DNA from: Pseudomonas sp. Ant30-3
GTDB lineage: Bacteria > Pseudomonadota > Gammaproteobacteria > Pseudomonadales > Pseudomonadaceae
Reading direction: 5' to 3'
NCBI RefSeq assembly: GCF_000690905.1
Contig: NZ_JMCL01000021.1
Coordinates: forward strand, 1 to 45,770
DNA length: 45,770 bases
Shown: piece after piece, positions 8,880-18,112 of the stretch
Layout: each line of letters begins with the position of its first letter
Position numbering within the stretch: position 1 is the first letter of the stretch
The notes under the pieces: model-generated
The model's database searches: none
Told to the model about the DNA's origin: nothing
The model's input: the letters and a program-made list of their open reading frames with translations, nothing else
Program-made: the position numbers and the translations under genes

Positions 8880-8930
8880 AGCGGCCTCTCGTCAAAGATT
8901 CATCCCCCTGAATTCTTGATGAAGGCCGCT
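8880..8930 (+). promoter_or_regulatory. Hairpin covering the ribosome binding site of the SBP-RidA gene
   Basis: AGCGGCC (8880-8886) and TTCATC (8899-8904) can pair with one continuous stretch, GATGAAGGCCGCT at 8918-8930. That stretch contains the GAAGG Shine-Dalgarno sequence at 8921-8925, 8 nt before ATG 8934. Thirteen pairs with a 12-nt one-sided bulge would hide the site. The pairing is direct from sequence; a regulatory role is inferred. Confidence 0.4.
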
Positions 8931-8933
8931 GAA

Positions 8934-10073
8934 ATGACTCTGGTAAAAACCCTCTCTCTACTGTCGCTGGTGGCCCTGACCACTGGCTGCATGTCGTCTG
9001 CGTCCGATCCACAGATCCGTATGGGTGTCGAAGCACTGGTTCCGCCATTTGAGAGCAGAAACGACAAGGGCGAGCTGGTTGGATTGAACATCGAGTTGGG
9101 CAACGCGTTGTGTGCCGAACTCAAATCCCGCTGTGTCTGGGTCGACCAGGATTACGCCACCAACATTCATGCCCTTGAAACCAATCGTTTCGACGTGATC
9201 ATGCCCATGACCGCCACATCTGCACGTCGCGACCGGGTCGATTTCACCGATGATCTTTACCCCCTGAGCAGCCGACTGGTGGCGCGCAAAGGGGCGAATC
9301 TGCAACCGAATGTGCAATCGCTCAAGGGCAAGAGTGTCGGCGTCCTGACAGGCACCCACCGTGAAGCGTTCGCCAGGTCCCGTTGGGCCCCGGCGGGAGT
9401 GACGGTGCGCAGTTTCGCGCTCAATAATCAACTGGTTGAAAGCCTGCTGTCGGGGGAAATCGATGCAACCCTGCAAGACTCCATTGAAATTACCCACGCA
9501 TTATTAAGCCTGCCACAAGGTCAGGCTTTCGATTTCGCCGGCCCCTCTATCAAGGACCCCATGCTGGGCAGTGGTGTGGCAATGGCTGTACGGAAAACCG
9601 ACACCCAGCTGCGCGATAACCTGAATGCAGCGCTTGAGCGTCTCAAGAAAAATGGCCAGCACCAGGCGATTACCCAACGCTACTTGCCACTGGCTGCGCC
9701 CATCTCACCCCGCTACGTTCCTAACGACGAAGGCTTGCCATTTTCCGATGCGGTGCAGGTCGGCGAGACGATTTACTTTTCCGGCTTGGTCGGCTTGGGA
9801 GGTGATGGTGAACTGGTGAAGGGCGGCATTGGCCCGCAGACGACTCAGGCCATGGAGAACTTGCGTACCGCGCTGCAACGCAACGGTTCGTCTATGGCGC
9901 AAGTGGCTAAATGCACGGTCATCCTCGCCGACATCAAGGATTTTTCCGCCATGAGTACCGTGTATCGCAGTTATTTCCCGGTAGACCGTCTGCCCGCTCG
10001 TACAACGTTTGCCGGCAAGTTGATAGGCGACGCGCGGGTAGAAGTGGATTGTCTGGCAGTGAAGGCCAGCTGA
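8934..10073 (+). CDS. Lipoprotein fusing an amino-acid-type solute-binding domain to a RidA domain
   Basis: 379 residues. A lipoprotein signal (MTLVKTLSLLSLVALTTGC) has the lipid-bearing Cys at 19. Residues 26-245 are a SBP_bac_3 periplasmic binding domain (MGVEALVPPFESRNDKGELVG; ALETNRFDVIMPMTAT; GKSVGVLTGTH). Residues 256-379 are a complete RidA/YjgF domain (GLPFSDAVQVGETIYFSGLVG to VEVDCLAVKAS). The RidA part keeps the Arg of PARTTF and the Glu of VEVDCLA at positions matching the imine-binding Arg and Glu of E. coli RidA, so it could be active. RidA proteins normally work in the cytoplasm on 2-aminoacrylate; here it would be outside the inner membrane. No permease or ATPase gene is adjacent. 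ATG 8934 is chosen for its GAAGG and clean signal peptide. Confidence 0.88.
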   Translation: MTLVKTLSLLSLVALTTGCMSSASDPQIRMGVEALVPPFESRNDKGELVGLNIELGNALCAELKSRCVWVDQDYATNIHALETNRFDVIMPMTATSARRDRVDFTDDLYPLSSRLVARKGANLQPNVQSLKGKSVGVLTGTHREAFARSRWAPAGVTVRSFALNNQLVESLLSGEIDATLQDSIEITHALLSLPQGQAFDFAGPSIKDPMLGSGVAMAVRKTDTQLRDNLNAALERLKKNGQHQAITQRYLPLAAPISPRYVPNDEGLPFSDAVQVGETIYFSGLVGLGGDGELVKGGIGPQTTQAMENLRTALQRNGSSMAQVAKCTVILADIKDFSAMSTVYRSYFPVDRLPARTTFAGKLIGDARVEVDCLAVKAS

Positions 10074-10091
10074 CGCTGTCGACGACGAACT

Positions 10092-10123
10092 ACTGCGCAA
10101 CGCAATTGCGCAGTGATTTTTTT
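10092..10123 (+). terminator. Rho-independent terminator of the SBP-RidA gene
   Basis: ACTGCGCAA (10092-10100) pairs with TTGCGCAGT (10106-10114), followed by GATTTTTTT. It begins 19 bp after the stop codon and indicates a single-gene transcript. Confidence 0.9.
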
Positions 10124-10142
10124 GGGTCTGTCACCTGGTGTT

Positions 10143-10892
10143 TCAGGCTCCTCGCAACGAAATAAACGCATAGGTTCCGGGTACATTTGTCGCCACCAGC
10201 GCTCCAGCCTCTATCACTTGCGCGGCAATGTCCTCACCGGAAACATGAAACAACCATTCACTGCCGGTGCCGGCCAGCCGTTGTTGCGCAATCTGTTCGA
10301 TCGCGGCGGCGAACGCGGTCATGTCCGGCAAGTACGCGGTGAACCCATCGCCTTTCAGCGCCGTCGTGCGAATCCCCAGTAGTGCGCAGATCGCATCTTT
10401 GCTGCGAATGTCATCTCGGTCCGCCTGACGCGAGCGCTGAATAAGCCCTGCGAGTTCCTGATCGACCAGCTCGCCACCGATGATCAGTGCCGGTCCTTGT
10501 TCCCACGACTCGGGCGGACATTCCTTCACGGCGGTATTCAAGGGAATGTGCGGATTGATTTCCATAGGATAGATTCGGCACACCAATGGCCGACGTTCGT
10601 AAATCCGGCAGAGGTTTTCTTCGTCAAGATTCCGGCAGCGGCCGGCATTGAAGGCGGCGAAGGTGATGGCGACGTAAACGTTCGATTCGCCGCTGGACAC
10701 TCGTGCTGACCGGCGTTCGGCGTGTTCGCGCTGAAGTAGCGGCAAGCCAAGTCCGTTGTCGAGGAACGCCTCCACCAGCACGATCACCTGACCGCCGTCA
10801 GCCGCCCACATTCGCGCTTCCGCCAGGGTCAGGGGCACGTGATGGTCACTGCAGCATTTGCCACAGCCTACGCAGGAAAAGGTCGTATTCAT
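10143..10892 (-). CDS. YkgJ-family cysteine-cluster protein
   Basis: 249 residues. The N-terminal cluster CVGCGKCC supplies Cys7, 10, 13 and 14, and a second group lies in GRCRNLDEENLCRIYERRPLVCRIYP. This arrangement is that of the YkgJ/UPF0153 family (zinc- or iron-chelating cysteine cluster by prediction). Biochemical role unknown. The C-terminal 130 residues carry no motif I recognise. It stands alone between the terminator of the SBP-RidA gene and the small exported protein, with a short gap (83 bp) to the latter. Confidence 0.85.
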   Translation of the reverse strand: MNTTFSCVGCGKCCSDHHVPLTLAEARMWAADGGQVIVLVEAFLDNGLGLPLLQREHAERRSARVSSGESNVYVAITFAAFNAGRCRNLDEENLCRIYERRPLVCRIYPMEINPHIPLNTAVKECPPESWEQGPALIIGGELVDQELAGLIQRSRQADRDDIRSKDAICALLGIRTTALKGDGFTAYLPDMTAFAAAIEQIAQQRLAGTGSEWLFHVSGEDIAAQVIEAGALVATNVPGTYAFISLRGA

Positions 10893-10975
10893 TGAGCGGT
10901 TAGTCGACTCTCAGCGTTAGAAACGGCGACAGAATGTCACCGCCAAAGACTGCGTCGAAGCAAGTTGTGCGCCAC

Positions 10976-11302
10976 TCAGCGGGTTTTGCCGGGCGTACGG
11001 ATCGAATCCCACTCGTTGACGTAGGCGGTTTTGCTCTTCTTGTTGTACAGGCACAGCTCGGTGCCCTGCTGGCCTTTCATGTGTTTCTGCGGGTATTGGC
11101 CTTGTAGCAGGACGGCGACGTAGCCTACCCGATCATCGAACTGCGCCGCGTTGCCGACGGGTTTGGCATCTTTCAGGCCGCTGGCCTTGGTGCAACTGGC
11201 GAGCACTGCTTTGTCGAAGGCTGCCCAGGCGTCGGGGCTGGAGGCGTGGGCCTGAGTGGCGAGGGCGGTGAGGCAGAGGAAGGTCAGGGTGGTGGCTTTC
11301 AT
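10976..11302 (-). CDS. Small exported protein of unknown function
   Basis: 108 residues with a typical signal peptide (MKATTLTFLCLTALATQAHA, cut after AHA). The mature part of about 88 residues has two Cys (ASCTKASGL and TELCLYNKK) that could form a disulfide. No known domain recognised. It probably resides in the periplasm. It could share a transcript with the downstream Cys-cluster gene, but nothing in the sequence proves this. Confidence 0.75.
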   Translation of the reverse strand: MKATTLTFLCLTALATQAHASSPDAWAAFDKAVLASCTKASGLKDAKPVGNAAQFDDRVGYVAVLLQGQYPQKHMKGQQGTELCLYNKKSKTAYVNEWDSIRTPGKTR

Positions 11303-11380
11303 GGTTCAAGCATCCTTGGGCGTTGGGTTGGCCGAGGGTTGGAGTATGCCTGAGGGTTTTAGTTTGAATGTGTCGGCCTC

Positions 11381-11443
11381 ATCGCGAGCGAGCTTTGCTC
11401 CCACAGACGGTGATCCAGTGTGGGAGCACAGCTTGCTCGCGAT
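11381..11443. repeat. REPIN (GTGGGAGC variant)
   Basis: Inverted copies ATCGCGAGCGAGCTTTGCTC (from 11381) and its mate TGTGGGAGCACAGCTTGCTC (from 11419) surround a short centre. The arms are imperfect complements, as in diverged REPINs. It lies between the GNAT gene stop and the small exported protein gene. Confidence 0.8.
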
Positions 11444-11452
11444 GTCGGTTTG

Positions 11453-11935
11453 TCAGCCTGGAACTTGCTCGCGCCGGACGACATACATCCCAACATTTTC
11501 ATACAAGCGCTGCGCCCGCAGGTTGTCTTCCTTCACCTTCAAATCGACAAATCCTTCGCGCCGTTGCTGAAAAACCCTGAACGCGTGCAGCAAAAATGCG
11601 CGGCCGAGGCCCAGACCTCGCGCGCGAGGATGCACCACCAGATTCTTGATGTAGGCGCTGGTCCAGCACTGACAAACGCCGACGATGCCTTCAGCATCCA
11701 GGGCGATGAAACACAGTGAAGGATCGTACTCGGGATCGGTTTCAAACCTTTGCTGCCAGACGTCCAGTGACGGCACGCGGCCGCCGCCGTCGACATAGCC
11801 CAGGTCCATCAGGCCATGCACGGCCTCCGCAAGCTCCGGACGGTATTCGCTGAGGACGATGGACGACGGCCACACCACCGCTGCGCAAACCTCCATCAGG
11901 TTGCGCCGCATCAGAAAGCAGAAATCGTCGGCCAC
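11453..11935 (-). CDS. GNAT-family N-acetyltransferase
   Basis: 160 residues. The acetyl-CoA binding motif is in IKNLVVHPRARGLGLGRAFL (V-x-x-x-x-RGxGxG/A form), followed by LKVKEDNLRAQRLYENVGM, the typical final strand-helix of the fold. The acceptor substrate cannot be told. Start taken as GTG at 11935, only 3 bp after the cheV stop; ATG at 11911 is a possible alternative. The close spacing suggests co-transcription with cheV, but a chemotaxis role is not implied by the sequence. Confidence 0.85.
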   Translation of the reverse strand: MADDFCFLMRRNLMEVCAAVVWPSSIVLSEYRPELAEAVHGLMDLGYVDGGGRVPSLDVWQQRFETDPEYDPSLCFIALDAEGIVGVCQCWTSAYIKNLVVHPRARGLGLGRAFLLHAFRVFQQRREGFVDLKVKEDNLRAQRLYENVGMYVVRREQVPG

Positions 11936-11938
11936 TGC

Positions 11939-12841
11939 TTAGTGACCCTGTTCGGCGACGGCCTTCGCCGCTTCGATCAGGCACTTGGTCAGTTCCGGCG
12001 AAGAGAACTTGGTCAGTACGCCGTTGGCGCCGGCAAGTCGAGCTTTTTCGCTGTTCATTGCGCTGTCCAGAGAGGTGTGCAGCAGCACGTACAGGTGCGC
12101 GAAGTCGGGGGTTTCGCGCAGGGTCCGGGTTAAAGCGTAGCCATCCATTTCGGACATTTCGATGTCCGAGACGATCAGATTGATTTGCTGCGCCGTGCCT
12201 TGCAGGTCCAGCAGGCAGTCGATGGCCTCCCTCGCGCTGCGGGCGGTGTGACATTGCAGGCCGAGATTACGCAGTGTGTGCACCGACTGCTGCAGCGCGA
12301 CCTGACTGTCGTCGACCACCAGAATGCGCGCATTGCCCAGCACTTCGGCGTCTTCCATGCTCAGCTCGGTCGGGGCCATTTCGATTTGCGCCGGGGCGAT
12401 GCCGTGGATGACTTTTTCGATATCCAGCACCTGGACCAACGTGCCGTCCACCGACGTCACGCCGGTGATGTACGAACGTACGCCGCCGGAACCGAAGGGC
12501 GGCGGGCGGATGTCGGTGGTCAGGCAATGCACAATCTTGCTCACAGCCTGGACGTGCAGGCCCTGTTTGGAACGGCTGACATCCGTGACGATCAGGCAAC
12601 CGCCATTCGGGTCTTCCAGCGGTCGCTCGCCGATGGCGCGGCTGAGGTCGATCACCGACAGCGACATGCCGCGCAGGGTGGCGATGCCTTTGACGTGTGG
12701 ATGCGACTCCGGCAGCTTGGTCAGCGGCGGGCAAGGAATGATTTCACTGACTTTAAGCAGGTTGATCGCCATCAGCTTGCCGCTGCGCAAGGTAAACAGC
12801 AGAAGCGAAAGGGAATCTGCGCGGGCTTTGGTGGAGGACAT
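11939..12841 (-). CDS. cheV: Chemotaxis coupling protein CheV
   Basis: 300 residues from ATG 12841. The N-terminal CheW-like domain (about 10-150) has FTLRSGKLMAINLLKVSEI, HPHVKGIATLRGMSLSVIDL and VDGTLVQVLDIEKV. The C-terminal receiver (about 165-295) has ILVVDDSQ, the phospho-acceptor Asp in LIVSDIEMSEMDGY and Lys in GVLTKFSSPEL. CheV couples chemoreceptors to CheA and is itself phosphorylated, possibly as a phosphate sink or for adaptation. The longer upstream frame runs through non-coding sequence and was dropped. No other chemotaxis genes are in the window, as usual for Pseudomonas cheV. Confidence 0.93.
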   Translation of the reverse strand: MSSTKARADSLSLLLFTLRSGKLMAINLLKVSEIIPCPPLTKLPESHPHVKGIATLRGMSLSVIDLSRAIGERPLEDPNGGCLIVTDVSRSKQGLHVQAVSKIVHCLTTDIRPPPFGSGGVRSYITGVTSVDGTLVQVLDIEKVIHGIAPAQIEMAPTELSMEDAEVLGNARILVVDDSQVALQQSVHTLRNLGLQCHTARSAREAIDCLLDLQGTAQQINLIVSDIEMSEMDGYALTRTLRETPDFAHLYVLLHTSLDSAMNSEKARLAGANGVLTKFSSPELTKCLIEAAKAVAEQGH

Positions 12842-12968
12842 AAAAACCTTCTTTGTAGAACGTGATGGGCATCCGTGAAGAGTGCCAACAACTATCGATG
12901 CCGGGTTATCGACTTGTTGAGGGCAGGCTTTAACAACATTCCATCGACACCTGGGGGAGCGCGACCTT

Positions 12969-13098
12969 GTAGCAGCTGCCGAAGGCTGCGTTCGAGGACG
13001 AAGTCCTCGCCCGACCCTGCAACGCGCAATGTCCAAGGCACTGAGTTTAGCCATTGACGACTGCTCTGCAGCCGAACGCAGCCTTCGGCAGCTGCTAC
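12969..13098. repeat. REPIN (GTAGCAGCTGCCGAAGGCTGC type)
   Basis: Perfect 25-bp inverted arms at 12969-12993 and 13074-13098, starting GTAGCAGCTGCCGAAGGCTG, around an 80-bp middle. It lies between the divergently placed ends of cheV (5' side) and the norR-type gene (3' side). It is a different family from the GTAGGAGCGAGC copies; a relative is at 40496-40570. Confidence 0.85.
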
Positions 13099-13110
13099 AG
13101 GGAATCGGGG

Positions 13111-14661
13111 TTATTTCATGCCCAGGCGCTTGGCCATGCGTCCGAGGTTGGCGCGGTCGAGGCCCAGTTCGCGGGCGGCGCTGGCCCAGTTGTTTTGATG
13201 GCGTTCAAGACAGGCGCTGATCAACTGGCGCTGATAGTTGTCCGTGGCCTGGCGTAAATCCCCCGTCACTACCGTCATTGGCGCCGCCGCCGGTTGCTCC
13301 TGGATGACTTCGACGTTGACGCCGGGCAGGTCAAGGTCCGCTGCGCTCAGGCTGAGGATTTTCGGCCGTTCCTTGCAGTGGCCCAAAGCTTTCAACGCGC
13401 TGCGACCGATCAGGTGCTCCAGTTCCCGCACGTTGCCCGGCCAGTCATAGGCCAGCAACGCAGCCTGAGCATCTGCACTCAGGCGCAAGCTGTTGAGGCC
13501 CATGCGCGAGCGGTTTTGCTCCAGAAAATAACCGCTGAGCAACAGCACATCGCGACCACGATCGCGCAGCGCCGGCACCAGTAACGGATAAACGCTCAAC
13601 CGGTGATAGAAGTCGGCGCGGTAACGGCCACTGCGCACTTCTTGCGCCAGGTCGCGGTTGGTGGCGGCGATGAGACGCACATCAACCTGATGCTCTTTGT
13701 CCGAACCCAAACGCTGCAGTTGGCCGCTTTGCAACACACGGAGCAATTTCGCCTGCACGGTCAGTGACAGTTCGCCGACTTCATCGAGAAACAGCGTGCC
13801 ACCGTCGGCCAGTTCAAATTTGCCGCGACGGTCGCTGGTCGCGCCGGTGAAGGCGCCGCGCACATGGCCGAACAGTTCGCTCTCCACCAAGGTGTCTGGC
13901 AGTGCGGCGCAGTTGAGACTGATGATCGGCTTGTCTGCCCGCGACGACGCGGCGTGGATCGCCTGCGCGACCAGCTCTTTGCCGACGCCGGTCTCGCCGG
14001 TGATGAGCACAGTGAGATCGCTGCCCCCGACCAGATTGATTTCCTCTACCAACCGTTTATGCGCCTTGCTCTGACCGATCATTTCGCGCGTTTGCTGACC
14101 GCTGGCCTGGCGATAGACCTCGGCACGCTGGTGTTCGTGTTCTGCACGATTGGCCAGTCGCTGAATGCGCTCGGCGGCATTGACCGTGGCGGCGGCGAGG
14201 CTGGCAAAAGCCTGTAAGGCATCCAGTTCGATCGGTTCGAGTCGCTGCGGATCGAGCGCGTCGAGGGTCAGCAATCCCCATGGTCGTTCGTCGATAAACA
14301 GTGGGCAGCCCAGGCAATCGTGGACTTCCAGATGATCATCGAGCCCATCGACCAGTCCGTCGTAAGGGTCAGGCAGGTTGCTGTCGGCAGCAAACCGGGT
14401 CGGGTCAGGGCTACTCAGCAGGATCTCGAAGCGTGGGTGTTCACTGACCTTGAAACGCCGGCCAAGGGTGTCGGTGCTCAACCCGTCGACGGCCAGCGGC
14501 ACCAGCCATTCGCCATCCAGGCGCAGGAGGGCGGCGGCGTCGCAGGGGAGCAGGGCGCGCATCGCTTCGAGCAGGCGCCGGTAGCGCTCGCTCTCGGGAA
14601 GTTCGCGGGACAGATCGGAGACCAAAGGCAACAAAGCTGTCAGCAGGGATTTCGCAGTCAT
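13111..14661 (-). CDS. fhpR: NO-responsive sigma-54 activator (NorR/FhpR)
   Basis: 516 residues. N-terminal GAF sensor (about 20-170), which in NorR holds a mononuclear non-haem iron that binds NO. Central AAA+ domain has Walker A GETGVGKE, the sigma-54 contact motif GAFTGA (HVRGAFTGATSD) and DEVGEL. The C-terminal Fis-type helix-turn-helix is in NNWASAARELGLDRANLGRM. It is divergent from the flavohaemoglobin gene, as PA2665/PA2664 are in P. aeruginosa, so it should activate that gene on NO exposure. One of three GT-N7-AC boxes overlaps its own start codon, suggesting autorepression. Confidence 0.92.
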   Translation of the reverse strand: MTAKSLLTALLPLVSDLSRELPESERYRRLLEAMRALLPCDAAALLRLDGEWLVPLAVDGLSTDTLGRRFKVSEHPRFEILLSSPDPTRFAADSNLPDPYDGLVDGLDDHLEVHDCLGCPLFIDERPWGLLTLDALDPQRLEPIELDALQAFASLAAATVNAAERIQRLANRAEHEHQRAEVYRQASGQQTREMIGQSKAHKRLVEEINLVGGSDLTVLITGETGVGKELVAQAIHAASSRADKPIISLNCAALPDTLVESELFGHVRGAFTGATSDRRGKFELADGGTLFLDEVGELSLTVQAKLLRVLQSGQLQRLGSDKEHQVDVRLIAATNRDLAQEVRSGRYRADFYHRLSVYPLLVPALRDRGRDVLLLSGYFLEQNRSRMGLNSLRLSADAQAALLAYDWPGNVRELEHLIGRSALKALGHCKERPKILSLSAADLDLPGVNVEVIQEQPAAAPMTVVTGDLRQATDNYQRQLISACLERHQNNWASAARELGLDRANLGRMAKRLGMK

Positions 14662-14712
14662 AGTGACTCCATGTAGTCGAGATGACTATAAGTCACATTG
14701 TGTCGATATGAC
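14657..14712 (+). promoter_or_regulatory. Three NorR-type binding boxes
   Basis: Three GT-N7-AC sites occur at 14657-14667 (GTCATAGTGAC), 14676-14686 (GTCGAGATGAC) and 14702-14712 (GTCGATATGAC). Each has GTC/GAC inverted ends. E. coli NorR also needs three such sites for norVW. The first overlaps the fhpR start codon. Confidence 0.7.
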
Positions 14713-14753
14713 TAAGTAAGTTTCAACTATATGATTCTCAAGGAAAAACTTTC

Positions 14754-14768
14754 TGGCATGGAAACTGA
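14754..14768 (+). promoter_or_regulatory. Possible sigma-54 promoter of fhp (imperfect)
   Basis: TGGCATG-GAAA-CTGA fits the -24 element (TGGCACG) well but the -12 element poorly (consensus TTGC). It lies 42 bp after the last NorR box and 49 bp before the fhp start, the expected layout. No better match is seen in this gap. Confidence 0.4.
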
Positions 14769-14816
14769 TAGACATAAGCGAACCAGTTAATACTTCAAGT
14801 CGCCAGGAGTCCCCTT

Positions 14817-15998
14817 ATGCTTAGCGTTCAAGACCGTGCAATCGTCAAGTCCACCGTGCCGTTGCTGGAAAGCGGTGGCGAAGCGTTGATCACCCATTTT
14901 TACCGGATGATGCTCTCTGAATACCCGGAAGTTCGTCCATTGTTCAATCAGGCCCACCAGGCCAGCGGTGATCAGCCCCGCGCTCTGGCGAATGGCGTAT
15001 TGATGTACGCACGTCATATCGACCAGCTCGATCAACTCGGCGACCTGGTGGCGAAGATCATCAACAAACACGTCGCCCTGCAAATTCTTCCTGAACATTA
15101 TCCGATTGTCGGCAGCTGCCTGTTGCGCGCGATCTCCGAAGTGCTCGGCGAGGAGATCGCCACACCGCAGGTAATGAGTGCCTGGGGCGCGGCTTACGGC
15201 CAGTTGGCTGACATCCTGATCGGTGCGGAAACCAGCATCTACGACCAGAAAGCGCAGGCGCCCGGTGGCTGGCGCGGGGCGCGGGAATTCATTGTTTCGG
15301 CCAAAGTGGAGGAGAGCGCGGAAATCACTTCGTTCTACTTCGAACCGGCGGACAAAGGCGCGATCCTGGCGGCGGAACCCGGCCAGTACATCGGCATGAA
15401 ATTGATCCTCGATGGCGAAGAAATTCGTCGTAACTATTCGTTGTCGGCACTGGCGAACAAAGGGCAGTACCGCATCAGCGTCAAGCGCGAGCACGGTGGC
15501 CGTGCGTCTAACCACTTGCATGATCAATTGCACGTCGGCTCAAGCATTCAGCTGTTCCCGCCATCGGGCGAATTCACCCTGACCGCCAGCGACAAACCGC
15601 TGGTGCTGATCAGTGGCGGCGTCGGCATCACTCCGACCCTGGCAATGCTCGAAGCGGCGCTGGCCACCGAGCGCCCGGTACATTTTATCCACTGCGCTCG
15701 CAACGGTAGCGTCCACGCGTTCCGTGACTGGATCGACGAGTTAGCCGCGCGTCACCCGCAACTCAAGCGTTTTTATTGCTACGCCGAGGACGATGGCGTC
15801 AGCCCGGCGGCGGACAAGGTCGGTTTGTTGAGCCAGGAACAGTTGGGCGAGTGGTTGCCGCAGCATCGTGATGTGGACGCTTACTTCCTGGGGCCTAAGG
15901 GCTTCATGGCGGCCATCAAGCGTCACCTCAAGGCCTTGGGTGTGCCGGAGAAGCAAAGCCGTTACGAGTTCTTCGGCCCGGCTTCGGCGCTGGAATAA
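14817..15998 (+). CDS. fhp: Flavohaemoglobin / nitric oxide dioxygenase
   Basis: 393 residues, standard length. The globin domain (1-140) keeps Tyr29 at B10 and proximal His85 (IINKHVALQI). The FAD domain (about 150-260) has RNYSLSA, and the NAD(P)H domain has SGGVGITPTLAML. It oxidises NO to nitrate with O2 and NAD(P)H in the cytoplasm. Also called hmp. Its divergent regulator and the NorR boxes in the gap indicate NO induction. A CCAGGAGTCCCCTT leader gives a good Shine-Dalgarno sequence. Confidence 0.95.
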   Translation: MLSVQDRAIVKSTVPLLESGGEALITHFYRMMLSEYPEVRPLFNQAHQASGDQPRALANGVLMYARHIDQLDQLGDLVAKIINKHVALQILPEHYPIVGSCLLRAISEVLGEEIATPQVMSAWGAAYGQLADILIGAETSIYDQKAQAPGGWRGAREFIVSAKVEESAEITSFYFEPADKGAILAAEPGQYIGMKLILDGEEIRRNYSLSALANKGQYRISVKREHGGRASNHLHDQLHVGSSIQLFPPSGEFTLTASDKPLVLISGGVGITPTLAMLEAALATERPVHFIHCARNGSVHAFRDWIDELAARHPQLKRFYCYAEDDGVSPAADKVGLLSQEQLGEWLPQHRDVDAYFLGPKGFMAAIKRHLKALGVPEKQSRYEFFGPASALE

Positions 15999-16009
15999 CA
16001 CGGTAACCT

Positions 16010-16075
16010 TGTAGGAGCCGGCTTGCTGGCGATGGCGATCTCGCGGACGCCATCGCCAGCAAGCCGGCTCCTACA
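16010..16075. repeat. REPIN / hairpin (GTAGGAGCCGGCTTGCTGGC type), may end fhp transcript
   Basis: TGTAGGAGCCGGCTTGCTGG at 16010-16029 and its reverse complement end-to-end to 16075 give 28-bp arms with a 10-bp loop. It is a third arm sequence among the REP families here. It lies between the converging fhp and dauR genes and would form a very stable RNA hairpin, but lacks a T-run. Confidence 0.8.
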
Positions 16076-16108
16076 GTTGTGTATTAACCGTCAATCCGGC
16101 GGCATTTT

Positions 16109-16750
16109 TCAGCCCTTGAGTTCCTTCAAATGCTTGTACACCGTTGCCCGTCCCATGTTCAGCACATTAGCCACATAGTTGGAGGCGCTTTTGCCTTTGA
16201 AGGCGCCTTCGGCGTGCAGGGCCAGCACCAGTTCACGTTTGTGATCGCGGGTCAGCAGGTTCAGGCTCAACTGCCGCTCACGCAGCCAGGCGTGGAGAAA
16301 CGTATTGATGCGCTCCTGCCAGTCATCGCGGAACAGTGACTCCGGCTGCGGAATCAGTTTGCTCGGCGACAGAAACAGGTCCAGCGCGGCCTTGGCATTT
16401 TCGAACAGCGAAATATTCAGATTGATGCACAGCACGGCCAGCGGGTGACCCGTGCCGTCGCGCAGAACGCTGCTCAGGCTGCGAATCTTCTGACCATCCC
16501 AATTGAGCTTTTCGTACGGCCCGATGTTTCGTTCGCTGACGTCGTCGCTGAGCATGTCCTCCAGCGACGAGTCGTCACCGATTTCCCGTTTCGACAGATT
16601 GTTGGCGATGTAATCAACCTTCTGCGTGCGCAGATCGTGCAGCACCACCTCGGCGTGGGGGAAAAACAATGTGGCGATCGCATCGGCGATCGCCCGGTAG
16701 TTGTCCAGCGCGGCGTCATCCTGGCTTGGGGTTTGTTCAAGTGCATTCAT
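16109..16750 (-). CDS. dauR: Transcriptional regulator of D-arginine catabolism (DauR)
   Basis: 213 residues. The N-terminal PAS-like (PAS_6/YheO) domain spans about 20-130 (HAEVVLHDLRTQKVDYIANN; HPLAVLCINLNIS). The C-terminal helix-turn-helix is in GKSASNYVANVLNMGRATVYKHL. It ends the dauBAR gene order known in P. aeruginosa, where DauR represses the operon and D- or L-arginine relieves it. It begins 88 bp after dauA stop with TGGAGC as ribosome site. The palindrome before dauB is its likely operator. Confidence 0.85.
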   Translation of the reverse strand: MNALEQTPSQDDAALDNYRAIADAIATLFFPHAEVVLHDLRTQKVDYIANNLSKREIGDDSSLEDMLSDDVSERNIGPYEKLNWDGQKIRSLSSVLRDGTGHPLAVLCINLNISLFENAKAALDLFLSPSKLIPQPESLFRDDWQERINTFLHAWLRERQLSLNLLTRDHKRELVLALHAEGAFKGKSASNYVANVLNMGRATVYKHLKELKG

Positions 16751-16838
16751 TCAGTGGAGCTCCAGGAGGCTTCTGCGCCGATAAAAAAGCGCGCAGGGAG
16801 TTTGCCGCAATCGGGACGACGCGTCACCTGAGCAAGCC

Positions 16839-18099
<1,261 letters not shown>

Positions 18100-18112
18100 A
18101 AGGATTCAGGTG

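Noticed and set aside
12842..13054. Upstream extension of the CheV frame
   Set aside because: It crosses the REPIN at 12969-13098, and CheV homology begins at ATG 12841.
16751..16838. GCGCGC plus T-run between dauA and dauR as a terminator
   Set aside because: No stable stem of useful length precedes the T-run, and the conserved dauBAR order argues for co-transcription.
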